A stretch of DNA of 64,000 nucleotides from Heterobasidion occidentale (taxonomy: Eukaryota > Basidiomycota > Agaricomycetes > Russulales > Bondarzewiaceae), in contig JBCAQO010000008.1 in NCBI GenBank assembly GCA_039111635.1, positions 1,674,001 through 1,738,000 on the forward strand. Direction: 5' to 3'. Within the stretch, counting starts at the first letter, position 1, and every line of letters begins with the position of its first letter. The notes below the pieces were generated by a model. That model was not told where the DNA came from and ran no database searches. It was given only the letters and a program-made list of their open reading frames with translations. Below, piece after piece: positions 1-11,778 of this stretch. The position numbers and the translations under genes were made by a program.

Positions 1-21
1 AAGAACTGACAAGGAAGGATG

Positions 22-1365
22 TCAAGTACGCAGAACAAGCTGTAAGATGGGCTGCCACGTCCCTGCGGAGGTGTGGACAACGCCGACAAGGATGATATCG
101 CGGGCAGTGATGCGGCCGTCACCGACAGCCCATTGAGGCTGACGGTCGTGTTCATTTAAAAGGGATGGGGGCTCCTAAGCACAGCACATCACTTCCAGCG
201 GCTTGGGAGCTCGAATGCAATCAACACACCTCGAGAAAGCGGCTCACGGTCGTAGCGACATACTGGGCCCATCGTCCAAGGGTAATTGGGTTGCGGCTTC
301 TGGTCTGATCCTTCAGCTGGATCTGCCGACTGAACTCCTCGTAACCACTCCACTGACATGCATACTTTGTCAGACAGCACCTCCTCAATGCATTGTCGAA
401 GACTCACCAGTATGCGCAGCGAGGTAGTCGTCTTCCCCCCAAAGTCGACCAGCGCATCGTAGTCGTAGAGGCAATGGTGCTGCCTGTGCGTGGCCTCCTC
501 TAGGGTGATCCCAATGCCATCAAAGTCACGACGAACGAAAAATATGGGCCGACATAGCGCGCCATTGTGGACGAGTGACGATAATAGCTTGTCAGATTGA
601 GGACGCCACAGCCTCTGTGGGATGACAGGTCCGATGGAAGGCGGTACGTAGTCCAACACCACTCGTGCGGGAGTTTGAGTTGAAGGGAAAACCTCCGCTT
701 GCCAACATGCAGGACCGTTTGAACAGTAGAGCGGAATAATAGCGTTCGTTGGCATTTTCAGGAGCGAAGAATGAATGCGCATGGAGCCTTGAACACCGAA
801 CGTCAAGGCAATAAACCCATCTTGATAAAGGGATGGAGACTGCGTCCACCGGGAGACAAGGAGCAAGGGATGAGGGAATGAGGATACAAAATAATCAAAC
901 TCGAGGCAGCGAAGGCATAGCCCTTGAAGATGCGCACCTGGAAGCTCGGCCAGGAGATTTCAGTGAGGGTGAAGGGGAATTGGTCCATGGGGAGTTAATT
1001 CTTGACCACGACCAGAGTCCATTTTATAAGACAGAAAGTCTGTACCTCATGAGCCGCCGTCACTCTGGTTCGATATCCGAGGGTCATTGGATCTGAGCCT
1101 CAATTTACTGATTTTCCACGGAGCGAAACGGCGAAGTACATAAAGAAAATCGATCTGTAAATTTGGTCTCAAGTCGCAGTTGAATATCCGGTTGCGGCAG
1201 ACATATGTGCAAGAAATGAATGTAAATTACGATGACAAGCAGACCTGATTCGAGTCCGGCACACGTGTCTAGAGGGAGCACTGCACGATGTAGATCTGAA
1301 TCTAAAGCCCGCTCCTCAGTTGTTTGTGGCCAGTTTTCGTCCGGCCATTGAGGAATGTTGTCCAT
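22..1365 (-). CDS. Uncharacterised basidiomycete protein, W-x-GY family (copy 1)
   Basis: The function is unknown. The three C-terminal exons are well supported: 408 upward, 230-352 and 22-174, joined by two 55-bp GT-AG introns (353-407 and 175-229). The 123-nt middle exon encodes WSGYEEFSRQIQLKDQT followed by SRNPIT, and the last exon ends with TSAGTWQPILQLVL before TGA. Exon 408-~800 carries DFDGIGITLEEA and a GGKTTTSLRI segment. The first exon (ATG at 1363-1365, MDNIPQWPDENW) fits the N-terminus, but the joins between 800 and 1300 are uncertain. The same C-terminal layout occurs in the gene at 16420-17243, with an identical 41-codon middle exon, so both belong to one family. No signal peptide or membrane segment is evident. 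I recall similar unnamed proteins being common in Agaricomycetes; that is memory, not a search. Confidence 0.72.
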
Positions 1366-2937
1366 AGATGAGCGTCGAACTTAAGAGGGCCCGTGTGATA
1401 TTACGTGTCACGTTTATGGGTCACGCTTCAGATCTGTGAGATCGCCTCCGAGACCCGACGACCAGGCCTCCAACTACCAGAACATCTTCGTAATATCGCC
1501 TGGTTCCTTGACCAAGATACTTTCGAGACGATTTTCGTATGCGTTGCTATGCTGGAAGGCACCCAGACCCACCCTAGCACCCAATCTTTCACGTATTCTT
1601 GGTCGACTTTGGGCCATCATGCATCGGGAAGTACGACATACTTGGTGGGAAGACGCGTATGTGAAGAGGTTTGAAACTCTCATGGGAGTGAATTACGATT
1701 CTCTGACAGTTGACTCACCTGCAGGGATCTCACCTGGGAATGGAATGTCTGGATCCTTCTGCGGCCCCGACAGGAATATACACAATTGTCGTCTATCCTC
1801 GGCTGATCCCCAACGGAATATCTCTTACTGCAATTGGGCTGACGACCACTTGGCTCTCCCCAAAAGTCCACAGGGCTCGAGGATTGAAATCGATTTCGAG
1901 GGAGGCTGATGGCAGTCGTTCGGCCTTCACGGTCCCTAGTATCTCAGGTGTAGGTGTTCTATCAAACTATCAAACTCTATCGTGGCGCGATCTCAGTACC
2001 GAATCACGTTTTGTACGTGGTGTAGACATTGTTGTTGACTTCCCCCGGGCCCCTCGAACCACGACTTCAACTCCTCGCCTGCTACGATGATAGACAATCT
2101 GTTACCTGCTCGCTCTCGCTTATGGCGTTTGCGGCTCCATCATTTTCGATTTTGTTTTTGCATCCTTGCCCTTTTTTCGCGAGTTGTTTCTTTCTCTGAC
2201 ATACCGTGGAAGTGATGCTTTACGTCTAGCCCTCCGTCACACCCAATATGCCGTTTGGGTGTCGTACACATGACTAGTGATGTCACCTGAGAGGATCGGC
2301 CGAACCTAGACGGTGATACTTCTGATATCGTCGCCAGGCCACACCGCTCTGGGTGCATCTCTTCCGAAACCGCGCAACCACGTTGCTGGGCGGTCTTCTT
2401 CATCCAAGTTCTTTGTTGCTGTCAAAATGCTTGTCATTATTTGGCTGAGAGATGTGACGATGGAAGGGGCTTGGTGATTGCCTCAGTCCCTCGGTGCGGA
2501 GAGCGCTTTCTTGCTTCACCCAGCGTCTTCAGATCCCTTCCCGTCGCCCAACTTGACACCGTCTCATTATTGGACTGCATCCTCTAGATCTCGATAATTC
2601 ACCGGCTAATAGGTAACTCCACATGACGGCCCCTGCGCGCGGGGAGATATCGGAGTTGTTCAAGATCCATGATATGGTCCTCCCGTGTCGGATTCATTCT
2701 CTACACGAATCTCCTCTGGTCAATTGAAAATTTGTCGAAGCACTCACGAAAAACTATTCACATCTCTCACGTGACATGCCTTCGGCAGAAGGAGTCACAT
2801 TAATGAAAGGGGGGGAGATTGGGAAGCGAGTAGATAACGAACAAATGAGGACGAAGGAGACTACCATGACAGTCCCTCAGAACTCGAGCTAACCCTTCAC
2901 GCTGGCAAATTTCGGTGACGGGGCCGCAATCGACCAA
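1366..2937. other. Intergenic, no confident gene
   Basis: The stretch lies between the start of the copy-1 family gene and the stop of the carboxypeptidase. A plus-strand reading frame at 1710-2090 has a short hydrophobic segment (GIYTIVVYPRLIPNGI) but no recognisable domain and no convincing exon chain around it. It may be a gene remnant. I see nothing else coding. Confidence 0.4.
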
Positions 2938-5429
2938 TCACACTTCCGTAGACTCGTCGACGTTCAGAATCAAGGTAGTGAAGTACCGAATGATCTCGAC
3001 GAAATCAATGATACGGATGTCTGTTTAGAAATCACACGAAGTCAGGAGATTTTTTTCATGGAGATAGAACGAATCAAAAATGACAAATCAGGCGGACACT
3101 CACGCTCATTCACGGTATGCACGCCATTTGCCAGTGCGGAACCATTACCGGAGTTGTGGTGGTTGTAGCGGAAAATGTGGGATGTCAATTTCCAGTAATA
3201 CCTCGTGTCTATCAAAATAGCCCAATACCTTTAGCTTCCACAGAAAGTTCTGCGGATCAGAAGGGTTGCACTAACCTGTGTTGCCGCTCATGATGCCAGG
3301 GCTCACGAAGATGTTGTCCCCACCCTCAAGGCCTCTGTGCGAATCATAGGTAGCCCTGATGGTGCCACTCAAGATGCGATACGGGACCGCATCAGAATCG
3401 TTCGGGGTGATGGGCGCAGGCTCAAGGGCGGTGCCCCACGCATCGGTGAGAGTCAGGGAGCCGTAGGCAGGAGCGTCCTTTGCCGAGATCGCAGCACCGA
3501 AAGCAGTGTAACTAAGATTAAATTGCTGGGCCAGAACCTTGAGTGCCTCCGTGTCGCGATGCTTAGTCTCTGCGACCGAACTTCACGAAGCGCATGAGCG
3601 TGCTAAAAGCCTGTGAAACTGAAAGATTGCACACCTCTCAGTCGCAAGGCGGTGATTGACCACGGCCCATGCCTGCTCTGGGAGAGCATTCGTCTTAACG
3701 CCGCCCTGAATGAGGTCAATGGCTTGGGTCGTACCCACGAGAGCCTTGAAAGCAGGGTCCACGAAGAGCTCCTTCTCGGCCTTCTTGAGCGCCTTGTCAG
3801 ATTTCGCAGAAGCTTTGATAGAAGCGCGAAGCTTCTGCGGAAGGTTCTTTGCGTGCACCGCAAGGCACTGTACTGTGGCGTAGACGGGGGTCCCACGGGA
3901 TAGATGGACCTCAAAGGGGTGTGCTTCGAGTTCGACGAGAAGCGCTGAAAGTATGCCGATACTCTGAAAAGGAATAGTGACGGATGGTCAGTGGGAAAGC
4001 AGGGGAAAACGTTGAGAATGATCAAGGCACCGTGTGCGATGGAGGAATGCTAGAGTGTCCCCCGGGAGAGGCGACCTCGATCCTTGTATCAATATACCCT
4101 TTCTCGGCAATGCCTGGCGTGGCAATGATCGACCCGTGCTGTTCCGAGAATGATCCTGTAGACAATGCGATCAGCTGTGCTCTGTCATTGTGAGTGTACA
4201 ATCAACTTGCCGCCTTCGTCAACCAGCAGAGCAAAGGAACTTTCGCCGTAGGTCGAAAGAAGGTATTCAGCAAGTTTAGATGCACCCTGAACACCGTTAT
4301 TGTAAGCCGTTTCTGAGCAATATAGAGTTTTGGCATACATGGAGTCCACTCGTCTCCTCATCGAAGCCAAAGGAAAGGACAATGCCACGGGTCGGGTGGA
4401 AGTCTTTCTCCAAAAGGGATTCAATAGTGGACCTGAAGACACAATGAAATTTAGAATCAGGAAACAACTCATGGTTATGAGACCACATACATCACACCGA
4501 TCAACCCGCTCTTGTCGTCAGAGCTTCCTCTCCCCCACACACTCTCGCCTGGAAATTGTGGTGCGATCAGAATCGCATTGTAGAATCGAAAAAAAATCAA
4601 AAAGCAGGAATATGACTTGCCGTCGAAATAGCCAGAGTAAGGAGGGTGCTCCCACTCATCCACAGTTTTGGGATCAACAGGCACAACATCTGTCAAAGAA
4701 TAAAGTTCCATTTCGAGCAGCACGAAAGGGAATTTGGGCTACCTTGGTGCGCAGCCAACAAGAGCGGCTTGAGCGATTCGTCGGAACCCTTCCACACATA
4801 GATGAGCCCATAAGTATTCACTTTCGTGATCTCCAGCTTGGAATGGCTGTCCAAAGCGCAGAACCCGGTTTCAACGGACCAACGCGGAACGAAACGGGAG
4901 GCTTGCGGCTTACATCAAAGGATACGCCTTCGCGAGGTAGTCGTGGAAAGGACCGAACGCGTTCCACCGCGGATCCACGCCAACAGGCTCCATCTTGTCA
5001 TACGACTCCGTTCTGCGCGTCCCGTTCTGTCAGCTCACAGCCGCGTTGCCATCAACGAGGCCACGAAGAAAGATCGACGCACGGGACTCTCACCGCACCG
5101 CCCAGCCACTCCACAGCCCTTCCTTTAAACGCCTCCGTCTTGAGCGTCTCGCCGAGGCTCTTCCACAGCTCGGCGTGCCTCGACGGGTACAGCGCGTCCA
5201 CCTGCGGACACAGATCGGCAGCGCTGCTGGTTTCATCCCCATGCACGGTGGTCCGAAGACGCTCGTGTAAGTCTCCAAAGACGGGGTTGAGAACGAGCAG
5301 CGAGCAGAGGACGACCCCGGCGAAATACTGCCACTTGGATCTCGCGGGTGGACGCGGGGCGACCGGCAGCGCCGTCGAGGGCAGAATGGCCCGCTTCTCG
5401 TCGCGGAAAGTTGAACCCTTGCTAGGCAT
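2938..5429 (-). CDS. Carboxypeptidase S-like M20 metallopeptidase
   Basis: Probable zinc-dependent Gly-Xaa carboxypeptidase of the M20 family (yeast CPS1-like), which releases C-terminal residues from peptides in the vacuole or secretory route. The ATG at 5427-5429 is the first in frame (MPSKGSTFRDEKRA). A membrane anchor (about residues 30-48, WQYFAGVVLCSLLVLNPVF) follows a basic N-terminus, as in CPS1. The metal-site segments are visible across introns: AAHQDVVPVDP with WEHPPYSGYFDG, WGRGSSDDKSGLIG, and SFGFDEETSG with the Glu-Glu pair. Further motifs are GGHSSIPPSHT and, near the C-terminus, SGNTGTDTRYYW. It ends with RIIDFVEIIRYF and TGA at 2938-2940. The gene has about ten short introns, so the genomic span is much longer than the roughly 580-residue product. 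Family assignment is firm; the individual exon edges are not all checked. Confidence 0.88.
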
Positions 5430-6588
5430 CGTTTTGGTCAAGGAGTAAGAGCGCGTCGAACGGCGTTTGCGAACTGTTTCCCGCGAGCGTGAGCACTCAA
5501 GTGCTCAGCCGTGCACGTAGTTGACTCATATAGCAATTCGAGTCCCATCTGGCATCATATGCTCGCCGACGTTCGCCGTCGCACGATAAGATAGACGCCA
5601 TGTCAGCAAGCGCCTCGTGACTCATATAGATTGCATAATCGGTGTAGATCCCTGTTGATCCTTACCGGGCAGAGTTCGGGCATCATCTCGGATTCATCAA
5701 GCTTCAGCGTCTCCTTTGAGTACAATGAAGGCCGAATCAAACTGCACGTAGCCAGCTAGGGTAGTCCCTCAACTTCATGTGTCCCGGCTGCTGCAGCGTA
5801 GCAAGCTCGTCCGGATGTGGACTCCTCAAACAAAGTTACACGCTGCCCTGGCTGTGGTTCGCCATGTATATCCGACGCTATGATCGTTGATCAGCGACAC
5901 ACCAGGTATGGAACGGCATGGTTCAGGTCGTGCCAGTCACTTTCTTTGAGATCGTACTAGGTTGCACAAAGACGCGACCGGACTGGCAGACCTTGGCAGA
6001 CTCGTTTCGAGAACAAGCTTGCGTTGACTGCCGAATGCTGCCGCTCGTGAGCCGTTCCCGCGATGCCATTGCGTCGGTACCTCTCTGTACCTTCGGAGGC
6101 AGACAAAGTTACATCTTGCGTTTGCCACAAGCTCCCAACGCGTCCCAGCTCCCGGACAGAACTTGAAGCTTGAAGCTCGAAGCTCGAAGCCCACTTCCTT
6201 TCGAAGATCGTTATCCCTTCTCGGCCACAGCATGCCAACTTTGCAGGCGGATTCACAGCGAAGCAGACGTTCTCGTTCAGTTCTCGTCCGCGCCGATATG
6301 GGGGCAACCGCACACATCCCTCGCCGCGGCGAACCTCGGCGAACGCGCTCCAAAACCCAGTTCAATTCCACCCATTGCCTCCCCCTCACCGTTCTATACA
6401 GTAGTAGTCATACAACGTACAACAGTCACACAACCCGCGCCGTCGCCCGCAGAGCGATAAGATAAGCAAAGCACACCGCACAGGGCGCCCGCCCCCCCTC
6501 CACGGCGGCGGCGGCGCGCGCTTCCACGTCGAGAGTTCAAACCTACACCCTACGTACACACGCGCTTGCTCGCTCGCTTACTCACGAG
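5430..6588. other. Intergenic, upstream of carboxypeptidase
   Basis: About 1.15 kb between two minus-strand genes, holding the carboxypeptidase promoter and the 3' region of the dehydrogenase. A short imperfect direct repeat of the type gaagctcgaa occurs at about 6165-6190. Pyrimidine and GC runs lie at 6480-6540. The reading frames in both directions here look like chance ORFs. Confidence 0.4.
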
Positions 6589-8798
6589 TCACAGCTTCGC
6601 GTGCTCACCGGGGCCCGGGGCCGTCCCGGACGGGCAGTATCGCAGCGCCTTCTCGTTCCGGTGCACGTCCTCCGCGACGGACGCGTACCCCGCGACGGTC
6701 ATCGTGACGTCCAGGTCCTGCGCCGCGCGTTCAAAGGGATAGCGACAGCCGACGAAAACAGAAAAAAAAGGAAATCGCGGGTCAGCCGTTCGAGCTCGGA
6801 AGGTAAGGCGTGGCACTGGCGTGGGGCAGCGGATGCGAGCAAATAAGATGCGAGTGCTCACGGCGAGGAGGGACTTGATGACGTGCCGGCACCCGGCCTC
6901 GCCCTCGTGCGACATGCCCCACACGTACAGCCGCCCGACCTGGACCGCGTGCGCGCCGAGCGCCAGCGCCTTGAACACGTCCGCGCCCGTCCGGATCCCG
7001 GAATCGAAGATGATCTTCATCTCTGGGCGGCGGCGCGCGAGACGCGGCGCGGTGCGTTATTACGCGACCCGAAGCAAGTACGTCAGTGAGATCCGGAGAT
7101 GAATCGTGGAAGCGAGGGGCGAGGGGGGGAGCGCGCGTGGGGACTCGAGTACTCACTGTCGCCTACGGCGTGGACGATCTCAGGGAGGACCTCGAGGCTG
7201 CCCACCGCGCCGTCGACTTGCCGCCCGGCGTGGTTCGTGACGACGATGCCCTCGCAGCCGACCGCGTGCGCCTTGAGCGCGTCTTCGACGCTCTGGATCC
7301 CCTTGATCACGAACGGCCGTCCGCTCGAGATGCGCTTCCACTGCGTATACCGGGGGGTTCGTGAGCGGGGCGTACGGCGGTTTGCGTTGTGTAGATATAT
7401 GTATGAATCGGCCGCTCGTGCGGGGGCTTACCTCGCGGATGAGCCATGGCATCTTGTCCCATGTGTGCGCCTTGCCGTGCCACACCGCCGAGTCGATCCA
7501 CTTCCCAGAGTCCGTCTTCATCTCCTCGCCGTGCTTCTTCATGAACACGGGATCGGACGTGCCCACCTCGTTTCCGACCTAAGTGTCAATCACAACCCGT
7601 CAGCGCACGCCGTCCGAGCCTCGTTTCGAAGAACACTGACCGCGCCGGGGTAGTAAAATCTATCAAGAAAGCGAGGATGAGCGTGAGCCGTCGAGCGCGG
7701 AAGCGAGGAGGAGGGGGCGCGCGTACGTGTAATTCGCGATGGTGATGTCCGTCGGGCGCCAGCCCAGCTGCCACGTATCGACCGTCAACATGCACACGTC
7801 GAACCCGCTCTTCCACGCGCGCTCGAGCAAGCTGACCGTCTGCGCGACCCGATCCGTCAGATCTCAGCGACAACAGACACACGTACGAAATGAGGATGCC
7901 GGCGAAGAAAGGGACGCACGATCTCGTCGTCGTGCCCCATGTACAGCTGGAAGAAGCGCGGGCTCTTCGCGTTCCCGCCGTTGGGGCCCGAGTAAACATG
8001 AACGCTGTTGCTCTCGTTCTGGATCGAGGCGCCACGGTCGTTCGCGGCGGCGACGGCCTCGATGGGCTGCGACGACGCCGTCGAGAGACAATACTAGGAA
8101 CAGAGGTCGCGTTAGTCACGTGTTAGACGAAGAAAACAGACTCGGGGATGATGGGAAGGGGGCGCCGGTGATGGCGTCGGGAAGGGAGGGGGGATAATCA
8201 CCGGAAGACCGAGCTCGCCGGCAATCTTGGCGGGAACGAGTTCACCCTCGGGGGAGTAGAGCTTGTTGATCCCGATGGGCGCGAAGAGGATCGGGGCGGG
8301 GATGCGGTGCCCGAAGAGCTCGGCTGCGCCGGGGGCGGGTCAGCGTCTAGAGGCCGCCGCTCGACGAAAGTGAAATTTTGGCGACAAGCGACTCACTGGT
8401 GAGGTCGCGGGTGTTGGTGTCGACGAGCATGCGCGGGACGATGCGCCACCTGTAAAAGGCCTCCCTGCAGGTACGCAGAGGATATCAGGCTCAGAGGAGC
8501 GAGAAGGAGTGGAAGAATGAATGCAGACCTGTTCGCCCTGTCTGTCCAGCCGAGCCCGGCGTTGGAGTTGGCGTAGAAGTAGGCGCGATTGTTGAGGGTT
8601 TTCTTGGTGGACTCTGCGAGCTCGTCGGGGTGGACGGAGAAGCTGGGTACTGTCGAAATAAATCGCGTTAATTCGGTGGGTAGGAGAAGGTCAAGAGGGA
8701 GACGCACAGAGGCCTTGTTCTCCGCCGCGACGGAATAGTTCGCGCTGGTAGAGAGAGTAGTGGGGCGAAGGGCCTCGAGGCTTGTTGGTTGGATCCAT
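6589..8798 (-). CDS. FMN-dependent alpha-hydroxyacid dehydrogenase (lactate oxidase/monooxygenase-like)
   Basis: Predicted flavoenzyme of the glycolate oxidase/lactate dehydrogenase family, oxidising an L-2-hydroxyacid such as lactate. It starts MDPTNKPRGPSPHY with ATG at 8796-8798 and ends GEHAKL before TGA at 6589-6591. Readable blocks in order are WRIVPRMLVDTNTRDLT, PILFAPIGINKLYSPEGE, STASSQPIEAVAAAN (FMN-binding region), LTVDTWQLGWRPTDI, PFVIKGIQSVEDA (catalytic-site Lys strand), VTNHAGRQVDGA (the family's catalytic His-Gly-Arg region, here NHAGRQ rather than NHGGRQ), and FDSGIRTGADVFKALALGA with VQVGRLYVWG (flavin phosphate site). There is no cytochrome b5 domain in front, so it is not flavocytochrome b2. 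The WRPTD and NHAGRQVDGA wording resembles lactate 2-monooxygenase-type members; the exact substrate cannot be read from the sequence. About eight introns interrupt it. Confidence 0.9.
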
Positions 8799-9339
8799 GG
8801 TGAAGCGTGCTCAAGCGGGTTGAGATGGAGACAGACGAGCTAAGCTGTCGAGAATTTATGGCGCAGGCGAGAGACAAAATTAGATGAGACGAGCGCCAGG
8901 AGCATTGGAGGGCCCCCGTCGGTTGTCCGTGCAAAAGGAAAGGCTCACCCTTTGATTCCTGGTCGCCTCGTCTGCCGTAAGAGAGAGCGCAAGGCTCCCC
9001 GCGCGCGTCGCTGTGACGGGTGGGTGTCGTCGGCATCGCACGGCAGCGGGGACTGGCTGAAGAGCGAGACGTCATCGTGGGGAGACGGGGGAGGAGGCGA
9101 TCGAGGGGAGGACCGAATCGGGCTATCGGGGCCGCGGGGTAAAGGGCCAGGGGGCCAATCGGCTGATTCCGAATCGACAGCCGAGAACGCCCGAGGCTGC
9201 CTTTCTCCGCACTCGACCGCTCTTTCTCTTTGCTCTCCTCGCCCTTGCCCAAGTCTCTCTCCTCGTCCTCGTCCTCGTCCTCGCCGTTGCCGTCGACCTC
9301 CCCACTTCTCTGCATCGTACGCGCACGTCGCATGCAGCC
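8799..9339. promoter_or_regulatory. Bidirectional promoter between dehydrogenase and PP2C genes
   Basis: These 541 bp separate two diverging start codons (ATG at 8798 on minus, ATG at 9340 on plus). A strongly pyrimidine-rich tract (about 9205-9300, ctcgtcctcg-type repeats) lies just upstream of the phosphatase start, a common feature of fungal core promoters. I see no clear TATA box. Confidence 0.55.
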
Positions 9340-11778
9340 ATGTCGGCGTCTGGCCCGACCATCAAGACCTTCCGCAAACGGCTCTACACCGTCCTGCCCC
9401 GCGGCGTCGCAGCCTCGGGCTCAGCCCCCGCAGCCTCGTCCTCGCCCCTCACCCGCGTCCGCTCCAACTCTGCCTCGCGCTCCCTCTACACCGCCCCGCC
9501 CCCCTCGCTGTCGGCGCTTCCCTTCTTCGATGCCCCGCTCCCCCCGCCGCCGCCCTCGCGTCCTGGCAACCCGCACGTGCTCTCCTCCCGCCTCCCCATC
9601 CAGCCCAAGCCCGAGCCCGAGTCACATCCCACAAACTCGCCGTCTCACACAAACCACTCCCACTCCCACTCCCACCCCGGTCAAGCACCGCCCCCCTCCC
9701 TCGCACTCACCTCTACCCAGTCAAACCACTCCACCTCAATCCCCCTCTCCCATACCGCCCCCTTCTTTCCTTATCCCCTCTTTTCTTCTCCCTCTCCCCC
9801 CGCCCACACCCCCGTAGACGCCCTCCCACACACCTCCCTCCCGACCAAACGCCACACCAAGCACCGCTACCACTTCGACGTCGGCGCATACGGCATCCCA
9901 AAGCACTCTTGCTCCGCCTCAACCCCTACCCCCTCGCCCCTCTGGGGTCCCTCTCCCAGCCGCGTCACCGACGGCCTCGACCTCGCTGTCCAAGTCGGCG
10001 AAGATGCCTACTTTGTCCGAGAAAACGCCATGGGCGTCGCAGACGGCGTCGGCGGCTGGTCCCGGTCCAGTGAGCACCCTCCTTCCTTTCTCCCTCTATA
10101 CATACCACCCATGCACGCGCCCGCCCACGCGCACCCATGCGGCACTCACCACCCACGTGTTTCTCTTCTCTTTTCCCAGAAGTCCCCCTCCGAGACCCCT
10201 CAGACCCCTCGCCCTCCGCCCTGTTCGCCCGCCGCCTCATGCACTACTGCTCTTCCGAGATCGCCTCCCTCTGCGCCTGCCCCCCGCTCCCACCACCTCC
10301 CTCTACTTCCACGAGCCCGACCCGCACATCCCCTTCTTCCCCAACCCCTCCAACGCCTCCGTGCCATGGTCTCCGACGGCCCCCCTCGAGGCCCTCCAGG
10401 AAGAAGCCGACGATGCCCTCGAGCTCGACGAGTTTGAGGAGGGCCTCGACGTCCTCTTGATCCTCGAACGCGCCTACGAGCGCGCGCTCAAGGCCCACGT
10501 CGTACCGCCCGCGACCGGGGCCGGGCGGGCAAACACCCCGCCGCCGCCGCCACTCCCGCGAGCCCGGGCACGGGAAGACAGCGCTGAGCCCGTGCCGCTT
10601 ATGACCGGCTCCTCGACCGCCCTCCTCGCCGTGCTCGACCACGCCCCGCCTGCGCCCGCACGCCCGCCGCCCCTCCCGCCCGTGTCAGGTTTCTACCCCT
10701 CGCCGGCCGCGCCGCCGCCGCATCCCAGCGCGGCTGCGGGCGCACACGGCGCGACCGCGACCGCGCCGGCCGCGGCGGACGAGTGCGACGCGGTCATCAG
10801 GATCGCGCATCTGGGCGATTGCATGGGGATGCTGGTGCGGGGCGACGAGATCGCGTGGCGGAGCGACGAGATGTGGTGGTCGGTGCGTCTCCCTCTCTTG
10901 TCCGGCGCGCGCACAAGGCACTTCTCGCTGACGTTCATCTTCGCTTCCCGTCTACCCGTCGACGCACGCATGCGCTCTGTTTGCCCCGCACCCCGCATGC
11001 GCGCAGTTCAACACGCCGCTGCAGCTCGGCCCCGCGTCGCGCACCCCGCCCGAGGCCGCGCAGATCCTGACGCTCCCCGTCAAGGGGGACGACATCCTCA
11101 TCCTCGCGTCCGACGGGCTGAGCGATAACCTGTGGGACGAGGACGTGCTCGACGAGGTCGTGCGCTTCCGCCGGACGTTCCTCGCGCCCTCGGCGTTGGC
11201 GTCCACGTCAGCGTCCCCTGGCGCCCCCGCTCCCGCCTCCGCGACTGCGCCTGCAGAGGCGTCGGCGAACGAATACGCGCAGCAGGCTGCGGGGAGGCAG
11301 GCGCAGAGCCAGCAGCAGCAGCGGGGCACCGCGGCGGCGGCGTCGCTGTACGGCCGCCGCACGCTCGCGGGCATGCTCTCCGAGGCGCTGTGCTCGCGCG
11401 CGAAGCGCGTCTCGCAGATGCGCGGGGTGCGGCCCGGTTCTGGGCACGGGCACGGGCACGGACACGGGCGTGGGAAGCGAGAGGGAGAGCGTGAGAAGGG
11501 CGAGAAGGGCGAGAAGGGCGAGAAGGGCGTGCCGGTGGACGAGGACGAGGTCCCGTTCGCGCGGCGCGCGAGGGAGGAGGGGCGCGCGTTTCGGGGTGGG
11601 AAGAGCGACGGTGCGTGTTGTTTCGCCCTTAGGTAGATCGTCGTCTGGCGGTGGCTGATGCGTGCGTGTCTTGGTTTGGTCGGCAGACATCTCGGTGCTG
11701 GTTGCGGTGATCTCGCCGGCGGAGGCGAAGGGGCGCGCCGAGGGCGCGTCGTCTAAGGGGACCAAGGTGCATCTGTAG
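9340..11778 (+). CDS. PP2C-type protein phosphatase, PTC7-like (apparent frameshift)
   Basis: Mn/Mg-dependent Ser/Thr phosphatase of the PTC7 branch, whose yeast member acts in mitochondria or at the nuclear envelope. Exons are 9340-10069, 10180-10882, 11007-11610 and 11687-11778, giving a C-terminus GTKVHL. PP2C signatures: HFDVGAYGIPKH, GEDAYFVRENAMGVADGVGGW (metal-binding Asp residues), SALFARRLMHYC, RIAHLGDCMGMLVRGDE, DDILILASDGLSDNLWDEDV and GKSDDISVLVAVI (last metal Asp). The N-terminus (about residues 20-170) is a long Ser/Pro/His-rich stretch that could include a mitochondrial presequence. Two problems: between about 10270 and 10300 the reading frame must shift by one base to join IASLCA to PTTSLYFHEPDPHIPFF, and the third exon holds expanded GHG and EKG repeats. 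No GT-AG intron explains the shift; a missing C in the run at 10280-10285 would. Confidence 0.87.
11442..11528 (+). repeat. In-frame tandem repeats inside the PP2C gene
   Basis: Two adjacent arrays are seen: a 6-bp ggcacg-type array at 11442-11475 encoding GHGHGHGHGRG, and four copies of the 9-mer gagaagggc at 11493-11528 encoding EKG repeats. They sit in an insertion between the DGLSDNLWDED segment and the final metal-binding segment, and are likely length-variable between strains. Confidence 0.85.

Noticed and set aside
4330..5448. 372-codon plus-strand ORF opposite the carboxypeptidase
   Set aside because: No recognisable domain, and it overlaps exons and introns of a well-supported minus-strand M20 peptidase.
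8952..10073. 373-codon plus-strand ORF crossing the PP2C start
   Set aside because: Arg/Pro-rich translation in the wrong frame relative to the conserved PP2C motifs, which begin at ATG 9340.
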